Shown piece after piece: positions 1 through 12,353 of a DNA stretch of 64,000 bases (position 1 is its first letter; each line of letters opens with the position of its first letter). The translations under genes and the position numbers were made by a program. The stretch covers positions 22,559,501 to 22,623,500 of the forward strand of contig NC_091107.1 of the NCBI RefSeq assembly GCF_024713975.1, written 5' to 3'. The stretch is from Paralichthys olivaceus. Lineage: Eukaryota > Chordata > Actinopteri > Pleuronectiformes > Paralichthyidae. The notes under the pieces are model-generated. The model was not told the DNA's origin and did no database searches. It saw nothing but the letters and a program-made list of their open reading frames with translations.

Positions 1-301
1 AAGATTAACCTCCTCCGTGGGAGCAGATAGATTTAGAGCTGAGAGCCACAGACAGGGCAGGGTTACTGACACACAGTATTGTTTGTTTGCAAAAGAAATG
101 TAGCATACATTCCTCACATCCATTACAGTCAAACAAACACACCATGAGTGTGTTCATGATAGCCTGATGTTATTGTTAGATATTGTTTCATGTGCAACAA
201 AAGACACTTCCGACCACAATTAACTGATTTTGAATGTGTACAGATGTTACAACACCGTAGGAGTTGCTATTTGCTGAACAAACCAGAGATAGTGAACTCA
301 C
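1..301. other. jhy intron, 5' edge of window
   Basis: This stretch lies downstream of the jhy-like coding exon on the minus strand and is taken as part of its next intron. It is AT-rich and I see no other exon, RNA gene or recognisable repeat in it. Confidence 0.4.
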
Positions 302-675
302 CTTCCTCCTCTTTCATCCATCTGTGTATCCAAATATTTAGTATGTTGGAGGGTGGGGTTCCTCTTGGTATGGAGTTTCGATGTTACTTCTAGGCTATCA
401 TAAACTTGAAGATCTGCAGTGTCATCCTCATCCTCCTCATCTCCCTGCAGTAACTCAGCATTCTCCTTTTCAGGCAGAGTGTATTTGTTTTGATCATGGC
501 GGTCAATTTGCATTCGTAGCTGCTGTTGGTAGGCTCTCTCGTGGATCACGCTTTCTGTGTCGGACTCCCCAGATTCAGAGTGGTTTGCAGGAGCAGTTTG
601 TCTGGAAGAGGGATGCTTACTCTGCTTGGCCTTCATCTCTGCACACATCCTTCCATGTCCAAGTCCATTGTTCAT
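302..675 (-). CDS. jhy: jhy-like first coding exon (partial gene)
   Basis: This is the first coding exon of a minus-strand gene whose remainder lies beyond the left edge. It encodes 124 residues plus two bases, from ATG at 675 to a consensus donor after 302. An acceptor (AAAGCAG) lies shortly upstream of the ATG, so the 5'UTR is spliced. The product is hydrophilic: a SGESDTESV motif near residue 35, an acidic run GDEEDEDD near residues 79-86, no signal peptide and no membrane segment. The SESDxES motif and acidic character resemble the N-terminus of vertebrate JHY (C11orf63), which is linked to motile cilia and ependymal function. Position supports this: JHY lies next to CRTAM in human, and here crtam and this gene point the same way with hspa8 between them. 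Sequence similarity alone is weak, so the name rests partly on synteny. Confidence 0.5.
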
Positions 676-1120
676 GTTTATGTTGAAGATGGAGAGTCTG
701 CTTTATGAAGATCTGATTATCTGTGGTTGTGAAAATTAAAGCTTTAATGTACAAGATCAGCAACAGGCTACTGTGTGAGCAGCTCAAGTATATTGAGCCC
801 TTATGTATTCATCTCAAGGCATTGAGCAACACATGTCTGATGAACATGCAGGTCTAACATGTGTAACATCTAAATCTTCACTTTACAGCCGGTACATTTG
901 CTGTATGTACCTTCAAGTTCAATTGGGCTCTCAAATAAATCACTGAACCACTATACTAAACATGTCAATGTTATACTCAAGAGAAAATATGTATATGTGC
1001 ATGAATGAACAGAACAAAATACCATACCCATCCTATAAAGCCCCATGCATATATACAAAGCTGAAAAGATTACACTTAGTTTAATTTTTTTCTTCTGTTT
1101 CTTTTTTGTGTGCTTGTCTG

Positions 1121-1121
<1 letters not shown>

Positions 1122-1160
<39 letters not shown>
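1122..1160. repeat. (TTA)n microsatellite
   Basis: About thirteen uninterrupted TTA units. A simple repeat inside the presumed jhy intron 1. Confidence 0.95.
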
Positions 1161-1161
<1 letters not shown>

Positions 1162-2865
1162 TCTCATGATTAATTTGTTTTGGTGTATGTTTCTTTCTCC
1201 ACACGGTGTCCTACTACCTATGTATATGCACTAATTGGTGAATAAAGGTAAAACAAAAAAAAAGACTAAATATAAGTCTCAGTAATGAGAAAACTGTCAG
1301 TCTTTAGATTTAACCTTTAACCTTCTGTTTTTTTTACATACCCAGGTTTCTAAATGTGACCAGGAATATGGATAACACATTCAAAATCGATTCTTTATTG
1401 GCCTTTCCCTCCAAAAATGATTTGACTTGTCACAGTGCAAAGAGTGCAGGTGTTACTGACATTAAGGATGGCTTGGTTTAAGTATTCTGTGGTAATGCTG
1501 CTTTCAAACAATGTTGTAAGAATGGACGGAACAGAAAAAACACCCCTTATTCCAACATGGACGAATTCACACATTATGCTGAGATGGTCAGCTCAAACGT
1601 TAACTCCATAAAGTACACACAGAGCCAAAATTAAGTACTTGTTTTATATGTAGCAGGTTTATGTGAAACTAGACACAAACAGAGTATAGCGTCTAAAAAA
1701 AACAGTTATATTGATTGTATTAGTGCTAGTATAGGTTTTAGGCAGTCTGATGACATGTCTGCAATTCTTTTCACTGAGTCGGAGATATGATCAGTGTAAA
1801 AAATCCCTAATGCTCTGAATGAGAATTACAAGGTAAAGGTTTTGCCTATTTTGCATAATTTGATTTTGAAGGACATGATATCACAAAAAATAACATGCAT
1901 GAATAAAATCAACATAGAATAGCACAAACCTAAAACTGAAAAATCTATATATTATTAAGCCATCACCTGTGTTTTTCCTGCAGTGACACGTCAAAATATT
2001 TCTAGAGGGGGCCTCACACCACTTAGGGAGCATGTTGCTTGGAGAAATCAAAAACTCACTTTGAAAATTAGAATCAAGGAACACAGATGGAAAAAATCAG
2101 TGAGTGGTGCAGTCAGACATAAATTTGCTTCCAATTCAATTCTACTTGGAATAGGATTGCTGGCAGTTGTAAATCGACATCTTTATCACTCTGACTGAGC
2201 TTGTCCATGAGTAAAATCACAACACTCTCTAATGTAAATTTTGTTTGAGAGAGGGTTTTCCTGTCTCTTGTAGTTGTTCTGTTGTTCCACAAGGTGGAGC
2301 CACGTGTAAGATGCTCAATAGCAACCTTCCAATATTGCAGTATTTGTTTATGACATTCTGACAACTTAAAATTAAACTTGAAATGTCCAAATCGCATAAG
2401 TAAAAAAAACAAACTGGTTTCTTGAATATGCCTGTAGGGATGTCCAATTATAACAATTTACTCGCTGACATTAAAGGATTTTTTTCAGATTTAAATGAGA
2501 AAGCAATTGACATAAATATAAATGGAGAGTGTGCCTGGTTCTACCATTACTAAAACTGTTCCATTTAGGTATTTCCATCTACTTTGGTGCATTTGTAGTC
2601 AATAAATTGCAGCATGAGCAGTGGCATCTCTGTACACCATTGCTATCAGTGAGTTATTCACCATCTTATGTAGAATTTAAGGCAAGGATAAAATGTACAT
2701 TTCCCCTTTGGTTTATCACAGTTTACTCAGGCACAGTATCAGTCACACTGTGACTGTGAATACAGTCTTTGAGTTCTTACCTTTTCATAGACACTGAAAT
2801 CATGCATATGGATCTTGATTCATTTTGAGGTCAGCTGGCAGTGACAACTGCCCCCAAACAGTGTG

Positions 2866-2955
2866 GCATCAAAGGCAGCTGCTTTTAAAAGATGTGGCAA
2901 AAAAGGCAGCTGCCTACAAACAGTGTTACAACAAAGGCAGCTGCCTTTATATATC
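2866..2955. repeat. short minisatellite with AAAGGCAGCTGC core
   Basis: Three tandem imperfect units of about 33-36 bp, each carrying AAAGGCAGCTGC or a close variant. The unit contains CAGCTG, an E-box. There are too few copies for a classical minisatellite, but the periodicity is visible by eye. Confidence 0.7.
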
Positions 2956-3040
2956 AGCGGCAGTTTATCTTGCCACCGGAAGTGCCTCTATGAGCTACCG
3001 CTACCACGATTTGAGCTTGCCGTTAATGTACTGTTTTCTA

Positions 3041-3249
3041 CCTAGAAACAGCACGTGACAGATACTTTATTATTGCAATTATTAAGTAATACATGTGTAT
3101 CACTATCATCTATTTGTTTATCAAAGTGAAAAAAACATTCTTTCATTCTCAAACCTATATGATTTGTCAAATCCAGGTATAATTCATATGTTGGATTTGT
3201 ATGTTTCAGGGTCCCAGCCATCAAACTCTTATTAGACCTGCTCTTGATA
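3041..3249 (+). repeat. left terminal inverted repeat of the 3.4-kb element
   Basis: Inverted partner of 6200-6411. The match runs from the CACGTGACAG region inward to CTGCTCTTGA, with scattered substitutions and small gaps. Confidence 0.75.
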
Positions 3250-3257
3250 TTTTGTTA

Positions 3258-3658
3258 CTATTGTGACACATCACAATGGTCAAATTTTGCTTACAATCCA
3301 CTCACTTATGGCACAGTCACACCAACATTTGCTTCCCCTCACATCTGAGTATAACTGATTTCCCAACAGAACCAAGAGGGTGCCAATAAGGACTTGCTTG
3401 GATATGAACCTGGCTTCATGATTCATAATGATTTATCATTAGTCATACATTTTATCATTAGTCAATGTATGACTAATGATAAATTGTGAAGCGAGTCAGG
3501 TTCATATCCCAGAGGACCTGCTAAAATGGCAACTCCCTATTTTCACCCTCTTGGTTCTGTTGGGAAATAATCTTTGCCAGTTTCTACTCAGACATAATGT
3601 TGGTGACTGTGCCATAAGTGATTGTGAGTAAAATGAGACCATTGTGATGTGTCACAGT
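3258..3658. repeat. foldback palindrome, two ~195-bp arms
   Basis: Left arm (3258-3452) and right arm (3465-3658) are imperfect reverse complements separated by a loop of only about a dozen bases. Landmarks are GTGACACATCACAATGG near the left end, CCCAACAGAACCAAGAGGGTG in the arm and TTATCATTAGTCATACAT at the centre; each recurs reversed in the other arm. A transcript could form one long hairpin. It abuts the left inverted repeat of the larger element. Confidence 0.85.
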
Positions 3659-4582
3659 ATACTCTAAGAAATGATTCATGGGGTTAGTAAATCACCCTTA
3701 AAATAAAGATGATTTTTAACATAAAAAATTATGTTTGTTACATAAACATGTCTTAGTCAGTTGACAACTTACTGTGAGAAGTTGGCCAATGTTAATATTA
3801 AGAGCAAGGTGTTGACTTATCTGTTAACCACTTTTGAATCAATGTTTCTATGCTCACATTACTGTTGAGAAATAATAAGGTAGCCCAACTTGGTTTTTTT
3901 TCAAAATAAGCGCCCGCCCAAATTGCCTGGGCTTGTTCCACTGCAGATACCTCTATCACAAGAAGAGAATGGAGGAGAAGAAACAAGAGTTTTATTATTT
4001 GAATGCCATTAGGGTAAGTAATTATCTTTGTTTCATTCACAACCGCTAACTGCATCAGCACACAGTGCAAGACATCATTGTTTTATGCAGCACTTACGTT
4101 TAATCACAAAGCTGTGTGACACCACTGTGGAAAGGTTTTGTGAAAAAATAAGCTAGTTAGCTGTTACTTAGTTTACCCCACAGAGCTTCATCAGCACTTA
4201 AAAATACATCAGTAAGCTTTGCTCACTTTGAGATGTTTTACTTCAGGCTTCTGTTGTTTAGTAGCCATTCTGCGTGCACCATTTCTAACTGGTTATGCTG
4301 AAGTTTGCACAATGTAACCTTGCTGTAACACTGGAGAGATAATTGTTTTTTGATTTGGCATTGCACCAGTCAGTACATTCATTTTCTATTCAGCAATTTG
4401 CTGCATAATGTTTTGCAAGTAAAATGGTTTTCAGCCTCAACATTACAAACTGGCATATTATCAGAGGTTTTAGAGTTAACTGTAAGACAAGTGCTACAAC
4501 TCTGACTTTGAAAAATTATAATTGGATGACAGTACACCAAGAATATAAGAGCGATCTGAACCAGTCTCCTCAGTCTTAAAAA

Positions 4583-5259
4583 ATGAATTGGGTCTGTAAG
4601 ATTTGCAAATTTGAAACACCAAGAAAGAACAATCTCTTAAAGCATTATAGACTTAGACATGGACATGGTGGAGTTTCTCCCTTGTCTTTATTGGGAACAG
4701 GAAACTGTAACGTGTATTTGAAAATGGTAATTTCAAAACAAACGTTTACCTCTCGTAGGGGCCGGAAACACACCCATCACTCAGTGGACGACTTCAATTC
4801 TGATCTATTACAAAGGTATGTCAACCCTTTAAAGACGATACTGTCCACTCTGTGGATGAGTAGTTCTAAAAATACTTTTCTTGTTCACAGGATGATTCGG
4901 TGGAAAGAAGGAGAGAGGTCAGTATTCATTGTCTGGTGGTGTATCTCAGAGAAAAGGAGGAGGACCTCTTCAAAGAGCACTTAATAAGAAAAACTGAAGT
5001 TCAAACAGTTCACTGTACTTTGTGTTGCTTTTGTTATTTTCTGTCTTATTTATTACAGGATGGTGAAGCGCAGGCTACCAATGAGGTGATGAAGATTTTC
5101 ATCACCAAGGGTGCCATAATGTCTGACACAGCCAGTGCAAGGATAGTCATCAAGGAAACACAGGTCCTGGAAGACCTGAATGTACCAAGAGCCCGTGCCT
5201 TGCTAACAGGGCTGATATACGCACTCAACCTCAGCTCAATGTATTTTGTTCCCAAGTAA
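4583..5259 (+). pseudogene. exon-like pieces of a multicopy teleost C2H2/SAM-type family
   Basis: An open stretch from the ATG at 4583 encodes one C2H2-like finger (WVCKICKF, then KHYRLRH) and runs to a candidate donor near 4816. A second piece near 4891-4983 reads CLVVYLREKEEDLFKEHL. A third, 5060-5258, contains LTGLIYALNL and ends at a donor after CCCAAG. From memory, the order finger, CLxxYLxEDEEDLFK-like, then ALLxGLIYALNLSYP-like matches a highly multicopy family of uncharacterised teleost proteins with a zinc-finger start and SAM-like middle. Here the middle is missing and the tail stops early, so it looks like a truncated copy carried by the surrounding element. I see no known enzyme motif. 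Confidence 0.45.
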
Positions 5260-6199
5260 GTGAAGTTTGTAATGTTGAATTGTGTTGTATTCTACAGATG
5301 TGTTTCTACTTTTTGGCTTTGATAAAAAAGCTGTATTAAGTTCAGGATATCATCCACAGTATTTTTTAAGAATGTAGTCATTTTTGGTTTGTCTTGTTTG
5401 AGGGAAACTTTTATAAATATTTCACTCTGTGTTCATTTGAAGCACTTAAATGCAGTGTTAGTTTGATTCTCATTGCCGCCATTTTGACTCATCATAGCAG
5501 GGTAAACTCAGGTGTGATTTTATAAAATGGATTATGGTCTTGTTCTATTTAGTAAGTCATGGCCACTCCAGTAACATGTGCAATACCAGGTCTCTGGCCC
5601 ACCTAAACAGAGCTAAATTTACATTATCAATTACACCATTACACCTGTGTTTACCCTTCAATGACTTGTCAAAATGGCTGCCAAAGGGCCTATTATGAAG
5701 ACTGTCTCAATCGGGGATGAGGAACCAGTTTATTTTTTTTCTAATACTTGGAAGTGGCTGGGCATGTATATTTTGTGCACAGATGTTGGCATAATTGTTC
5801 ATGGTTAGAATAAACAGTTTGAGCAGTGTTTACAATAAACAGTCTTACCATATATAACCAGAGCTGTTATTTGTTGTTCTTACTTAAAATACATAAACTA
5901 CTAATAATCAAAAATGTAGGATTGAAATAAAATAAAGACGTTAGAGTACCTTAAATGAAATCATTTGAAAGCTTGATGTCAACACAACATTTGAATTAAT
6001 ATTTAGTTTGTTCAACTTAATTAAGCTTTTAAAGCTCAAAGCAAATCACATTGGATATACTTAAGTAATTAGAATAGAATGACTATAAAAGACTTGAAGT
6101 ATGTATTCAATAATGCCAGAGTGGAAATTACTTAAAAAGATCCATACAAATTGTTACCTAGTTTTTTTAAGTTGAACCTGTGAATCATTTTTTAGAGTA

Positions 6200-6411
6200 A
6201 AGAGCAGGGCCAATAAGAGGTTGATTGCTGGGGCCCTGAAACATACACATCCATCATCCAATGATATGTATTATACCTGGATTGGACAAATCATATAGGT
6301 TTGAGAATGAAAGATTTTTTTCCCCATCGATAAACAAATAGATTTTAAGTGATGTACACGTATTACTTAATAATTGCAATAATAAAGTATCTGTCATGTG
6401 TTGTTTGTAGC
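6200..6411 (-). repeat. right terminal inverted repeat of the 3.4-kb element
   Basis: Reverse complement of 3041-3249. Both contain the AACCTATATGATTTGTC block and a TTATTATTGCAATTATTAAG block. Confidence 0.75.
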
Positions 6412-6674
6412 TATAATACAGAGAGCAAATCTGATTAGGAATGTAATATAATATTCAAACTGAATATGAAGTTAATTCAAGTAAAATCGGTGTACTCAGA
6501 CAGGAGACAAGACATTACAATGAAGTACAGAAACCGTAACCACGTGTTTAACACCAGAGAAGTAGACATTAGGTACGTTGTTAACTTTAACTTTGCTTAA
6601 CAGTAGAAGATAGGCTACAGCTAGCCGTGAGTTAGCTTAGCATCCTGTTTCACCGAACGAACCGTAAACCTTAC

Positions 6675-6870
6675 CTGGTTCTAAGCTCAGAAACTGCCTC
6701 CTGCGGGTCTTGTGTTTATTGGGTTAAGACAGCACTAACTCATCGTGTTAATGCTGTTTTCATGCAAGTGAAGTAAATGAACCGGTTGGATTACACTGCT
6801 TGTTTCCTCTGTGAGTGGTCGACACAACACAGTGTAACCATGGAGACGTGACGCAACAATGAGCTGCAGC
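6675..6870 (-). promoter_or_regulatory. jhy: putative jhy promoter and 5'UTR exon with RFX X-box
   Basis: On the minus strand a consensus donor (CCAG followed by GTAAGG) sits at 6675, giving a plausible end for a 5'UTR exon. Upstream at 6834-6847 is GTCTCCATGGTTAC, an imperfect palindromic RFX X-box (about 10 of 14 positions of GTTGCCATGGCAAC), next to a GACG/CRE-like site. RFX sites are characteristic of ciliary gene promoters, which fits JHY. The transcription start is not placed. This is inference from motif, splice site and orientation; the intron it implies would be about 6 kb. Confidence 0.4.
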
Positions 6871-7511
6871 GTGTGATTCACCGGAGACTGAATCTGATCT
6901 GTTTTGCTTCTTCACGCTGATTTGATGCCTTAATGTACCCGTGTCTCTTGTTCTGTGAGGCGTTTGAATGTTCTGCTCGTGCTTTCTGTGTCCTCAGGTT
7001 TATTGGAAATTCAATTGAGTGTGAACCAGAGTGAGGGGTCGTTTGCCTCTAAGTTTGACTATTCTAAAATGTTTATTGTACTGAAGACCATTATCAATCT
7101 GAACATTGATTTCATTTGTCAACCATTTTACTATGGCATCCCAGTCTTTTGTTGAGTAAAGGTGTGACATTCAAGGTACTAATGCATTAAACAACTTCTG
7201 CGCATTTGAGCTAAATGGGTTCAAAATATTTCATAGCATGGCATAAATCTTGTAGTAAGTTTTGCCACTGTGCCAAATTCTGTAACAAGCAGCTAGTTCT
7301 ACAGATGTTCAGAGACTAGAACATGTCTAATTAAAACCTGAATCTCTGCATAATTTAAATCTCCCTCTTTTGATCAGAGGATGTAACAAGATTTCATTGT
7401 CACCTAAATAGTGCAGCAGGTATAGCAACTAAATAACACTTTGGAGCCAATTATAAATGGATCCTGAGCAAAACATTAGGCTTTAAGTCCTAGACAAAAA
7501 GATGGACGGAG
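6871..7511. other. intergenic, jhy promoter to hspa8 A 3' end
   Basis: AT-rich sequence between the presumed jhy promoter and the 3' end of hspa8 copy A. I see no exon, RNA gene or known repeat in it. Confidence 0.5.
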
Positions 7512-7530
7512 TCAAACAGAGGGTTTCATG

Positions 7531-7536
7531 TTTATT
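7531..7536 (-). terminator. hspa8: hspa8 A poly(A) signal AATAAA
   Basis: TTTATT on the plus strand reads AATAAA in the gene direction, about 195 bases past the stop codon. Cleavage is expected about 15-20 bases further left. Confidence 0.7.
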
Positions 7537-7728
7537 GACAAGGCAGTGACATCATACAAAACGCTTTGTGACTCACTGCTCCACTGAGCCAAGTACAAGC
7601 TGTTCCCAGTTGTGTCAAATGATGCAATAACAAGATACTTTAAATTACACTCTTAAGCTTGTAACTTGTGCTATAAGAGGGTTACTTTCTTAGAGCACTT
7701 TCTCAGGAGGTAGCAGCTGAGGGAATGT

Positions 7729-10680
<2,952 letters not shown>

Positions 10681-10986
10681 GATTCCTGGCAAGAAAGTTG
10701 ATTTGTTAATATCACGATTACAACTGAAAGCTTATTCAGACAAAACATTTAAATAAGAAACTCAGGTTTAATTTAAGCAGTTATACACAGGAGAGTGGTA
10801 ATAAATTCCACAGTGTTAATAAATGAATTAACAGATTAAAAATCACCAGCAGCGCAACTGCTGTGAAATAGCTTTATCATTTATATCACTATAAATATTA
10901 TATTTTTATCACTATATTAAAAAAAAAAAGTGTTTTGAATACATTGTACATTTAATGTTAATTCAGATGGTCCAAACTGCAGCGCA

Positions 10987-11023
10987 CTCTTATCTCGTAG
11001 CATTACACACGGCGAGATAAGAG
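10987..11023. repeat. 11-bp perfect inverted repeat in hspa8 A intron 1
   Basis: CTCTTATCTCG (10987-10997) is the exact reverse complement of CGAGATAAGAG (11013-11023), with a 15-base spacer. Each arm contains an AGATAA GATA-type site. It lies about 60 bp from the intronic heat-shock element. Confidence 0.75.
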
Positions 11024-11083
11024 GCCTTTGTTCTGAAAGAGCAACCGGAAGTACGGTCGTTCTCGACGCCCTGACACAGACTG

Positions 11084-11106
11084 TTCGAGAACATTCTCGA
11101 ACCTTC
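11084..11106. promoter_or_regulatory. hspa8: five-unit heat-shock element in hspa8 A intron 1
   Basis: Five perfectly spaced alternating HSF1 units: TTC 11084, GAA 11089, TTC 11094, GAA 11099, TTC 11104, each separated by two bases. This exceeds the three units usually sufficient for HSF1 trimer binding. It lies inside intron 1, about 400 bp downstream of the likely start site, so it would work as an intronic enhancer or serve an alternative promoter. Confidence 0.85.
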
Positions 11107-11423
11107 CCCACCCCCACCCCTTGTCCCCGCTAAGCTAAGCGGCTACCGTTAGCTAGCCCACGCTTTGAGCTCGGTGTTACAGCCATTACAGACGCACACT
11201 AAACGCTATCCTCCGTGAAGTTAATCATCTACATCGCTTATGTTTCAATCCAGTAATAAAGCACAAGTAAATCGACTCTGGTCATTTTAGCGCAGAAAAC
11301 AGCGCCCATGAATGAGCAGTGTCAATAGGCCACCACCGCCATTGATTCAATCGACGGTTGAGAGTATTTCTTAAACGTCCATCAAAAATTTATGTTACAT
11401 TTGTAAAAGAAAAAAAGACTTAC

Positions 11424-11600
11424 CGGATAATTGAACCGCTGATGACTTTAGGTGTTGGGTGCGGTGAGGCGGACTTGTCCTTGCCGGTTTGAGAAAGAAA
11501 GGGAAGTCTGGTTGGGACCGGAACCTTATATATGTCAGACAGAACAGCCAATCACAGCTCGAGGCTTCGAGACTTCCTCTGCGGTCCACCAATGACGCTT
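11424..11600 (-). promoter_or_regulatory. hspa8: hspa8 A core promoter and noncoding exon 1
   Basis: A consensus donor (CCG followed by GTAAGTC) ends exon 1 at 11424. Upstream are a TATA box TATATAAGG (plus-strand 11524-11532), a CCAAT box in each orientation sense (plus-strand CCAAT at about 11549 and 11589) and a weak HSE-like GAAGCCTCGAG block near 11570. The start site is expected near 11500, giving a first exon of about 75 nt, usual for HSC70. Confidence 0.7.
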
Positions 11601-12199
11601 GAGTGATGCTGTGCTGCTCCATCCCACTTCCTGTTTCATGATGTGGGTTTCGTAATCGCTTGAATGACCGCATGGCTCAGCTTCCCTTATGCAGGCTTAC
11701 GATCCTGCCTCATGGGATTTTCCATTCATCAGATCTATCTACAGTATGCTTCTAGTTCTAGTTAGAAGAGAGTAAGCTTCAGAATGATTGGAAATGAAAT
11801 GTCGAAACAGCACGTGGATAGACAGGAGCTAACTGGGATATGTAGATTTTTTGAAAATGGAAGGACACACCGAAAGGAAGATACAGATCATACATACTCT
11901 GAAACAATGACTTTTCTAATGAATGATTCAGCTACTGCCTGACATCAGGATTAGTGTGTTTGTGGCCTCACACACCACCATGCTCTGCATTTCATTTGGT
12001 CTCTGTCTGTAAAACTAGTCTTTGTAGCCCCCAGGGCCCTCATTAAATATATTTTATTTTTTAAATATATTTAATAGTTGGGATGTCACATCACATAATG
12101 GCAGACAAAAAAATCGTACAAGCCACAGATAATCTGCAAAAACAGTTTTCATATTTCCTTTAAAACAAATAAAAAGTTTGTTGTTTTAGCAAAATATAA
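11601..12199. other. intergenic, hspa8 A promoter to crtam 3' end
   Basis: Tail-to-head spacer between crtam and hspa8 A, both on the minus strand. Apart from upstream promoter sequence next to hspa8 A, I see nothing recognisable. Confidence 0.5.
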
Positions 12200-12205
12200 T
12201 TTATT
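12200..12205 (-). terminator. crtam: crtam poly(A) signal AATAAA
   Basis: Reads AATAAA on the minus strand about 150 bases past the crtam stop codon. Confidence 0.65.
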
Positions 12206-12353
12206 CTTACAGGTAAACAAACTGTACAGCATTCACACAGTACATAATAGCACTACAGTTGAAACAATGCGTCACCACATTCTTTTCTGTGTAAACATAC
12301 ACTCATTGTGACCAGTGCAGTAAAACAAGGACAATGCTGTATTTCACAGAATC

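Larger units (their letters stand above)
676..3040. other. jhy intron 1, outer part
   Basis: AT-rich non-coding sequence between the jhy coding exon and the long-inverted-repeat element. It holds a TTA microsatellite and a short minisatellite, listed separately. The open frames here are short, overlapping and without family resemblance. Confidence 0.4.
3041..6411. mobile_element. element with ~205-bp terminal inverted repeats
   Basis: About 205 bp at 3041-3249 recur in inverted orientation at 6200-6411 at high but imperfect identity; shared landmarks include ACAGATACTTTATTATTGCA and AACCTATATGATTTGTC. Between them lie a large foldback palindrome and exon-like coding pieces of a multicopy teleost family, listed separately. 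Long inverted ends around coding exons suggest an old cut-and-paste DNA transposon or a composite. I could not see a convincing target duplication or name the superfamily. The alternative is two independent inverted copies of one repeat flanking unrelated sequence. It lies in the presumed jhy intron 1. Confidence 0.6.
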
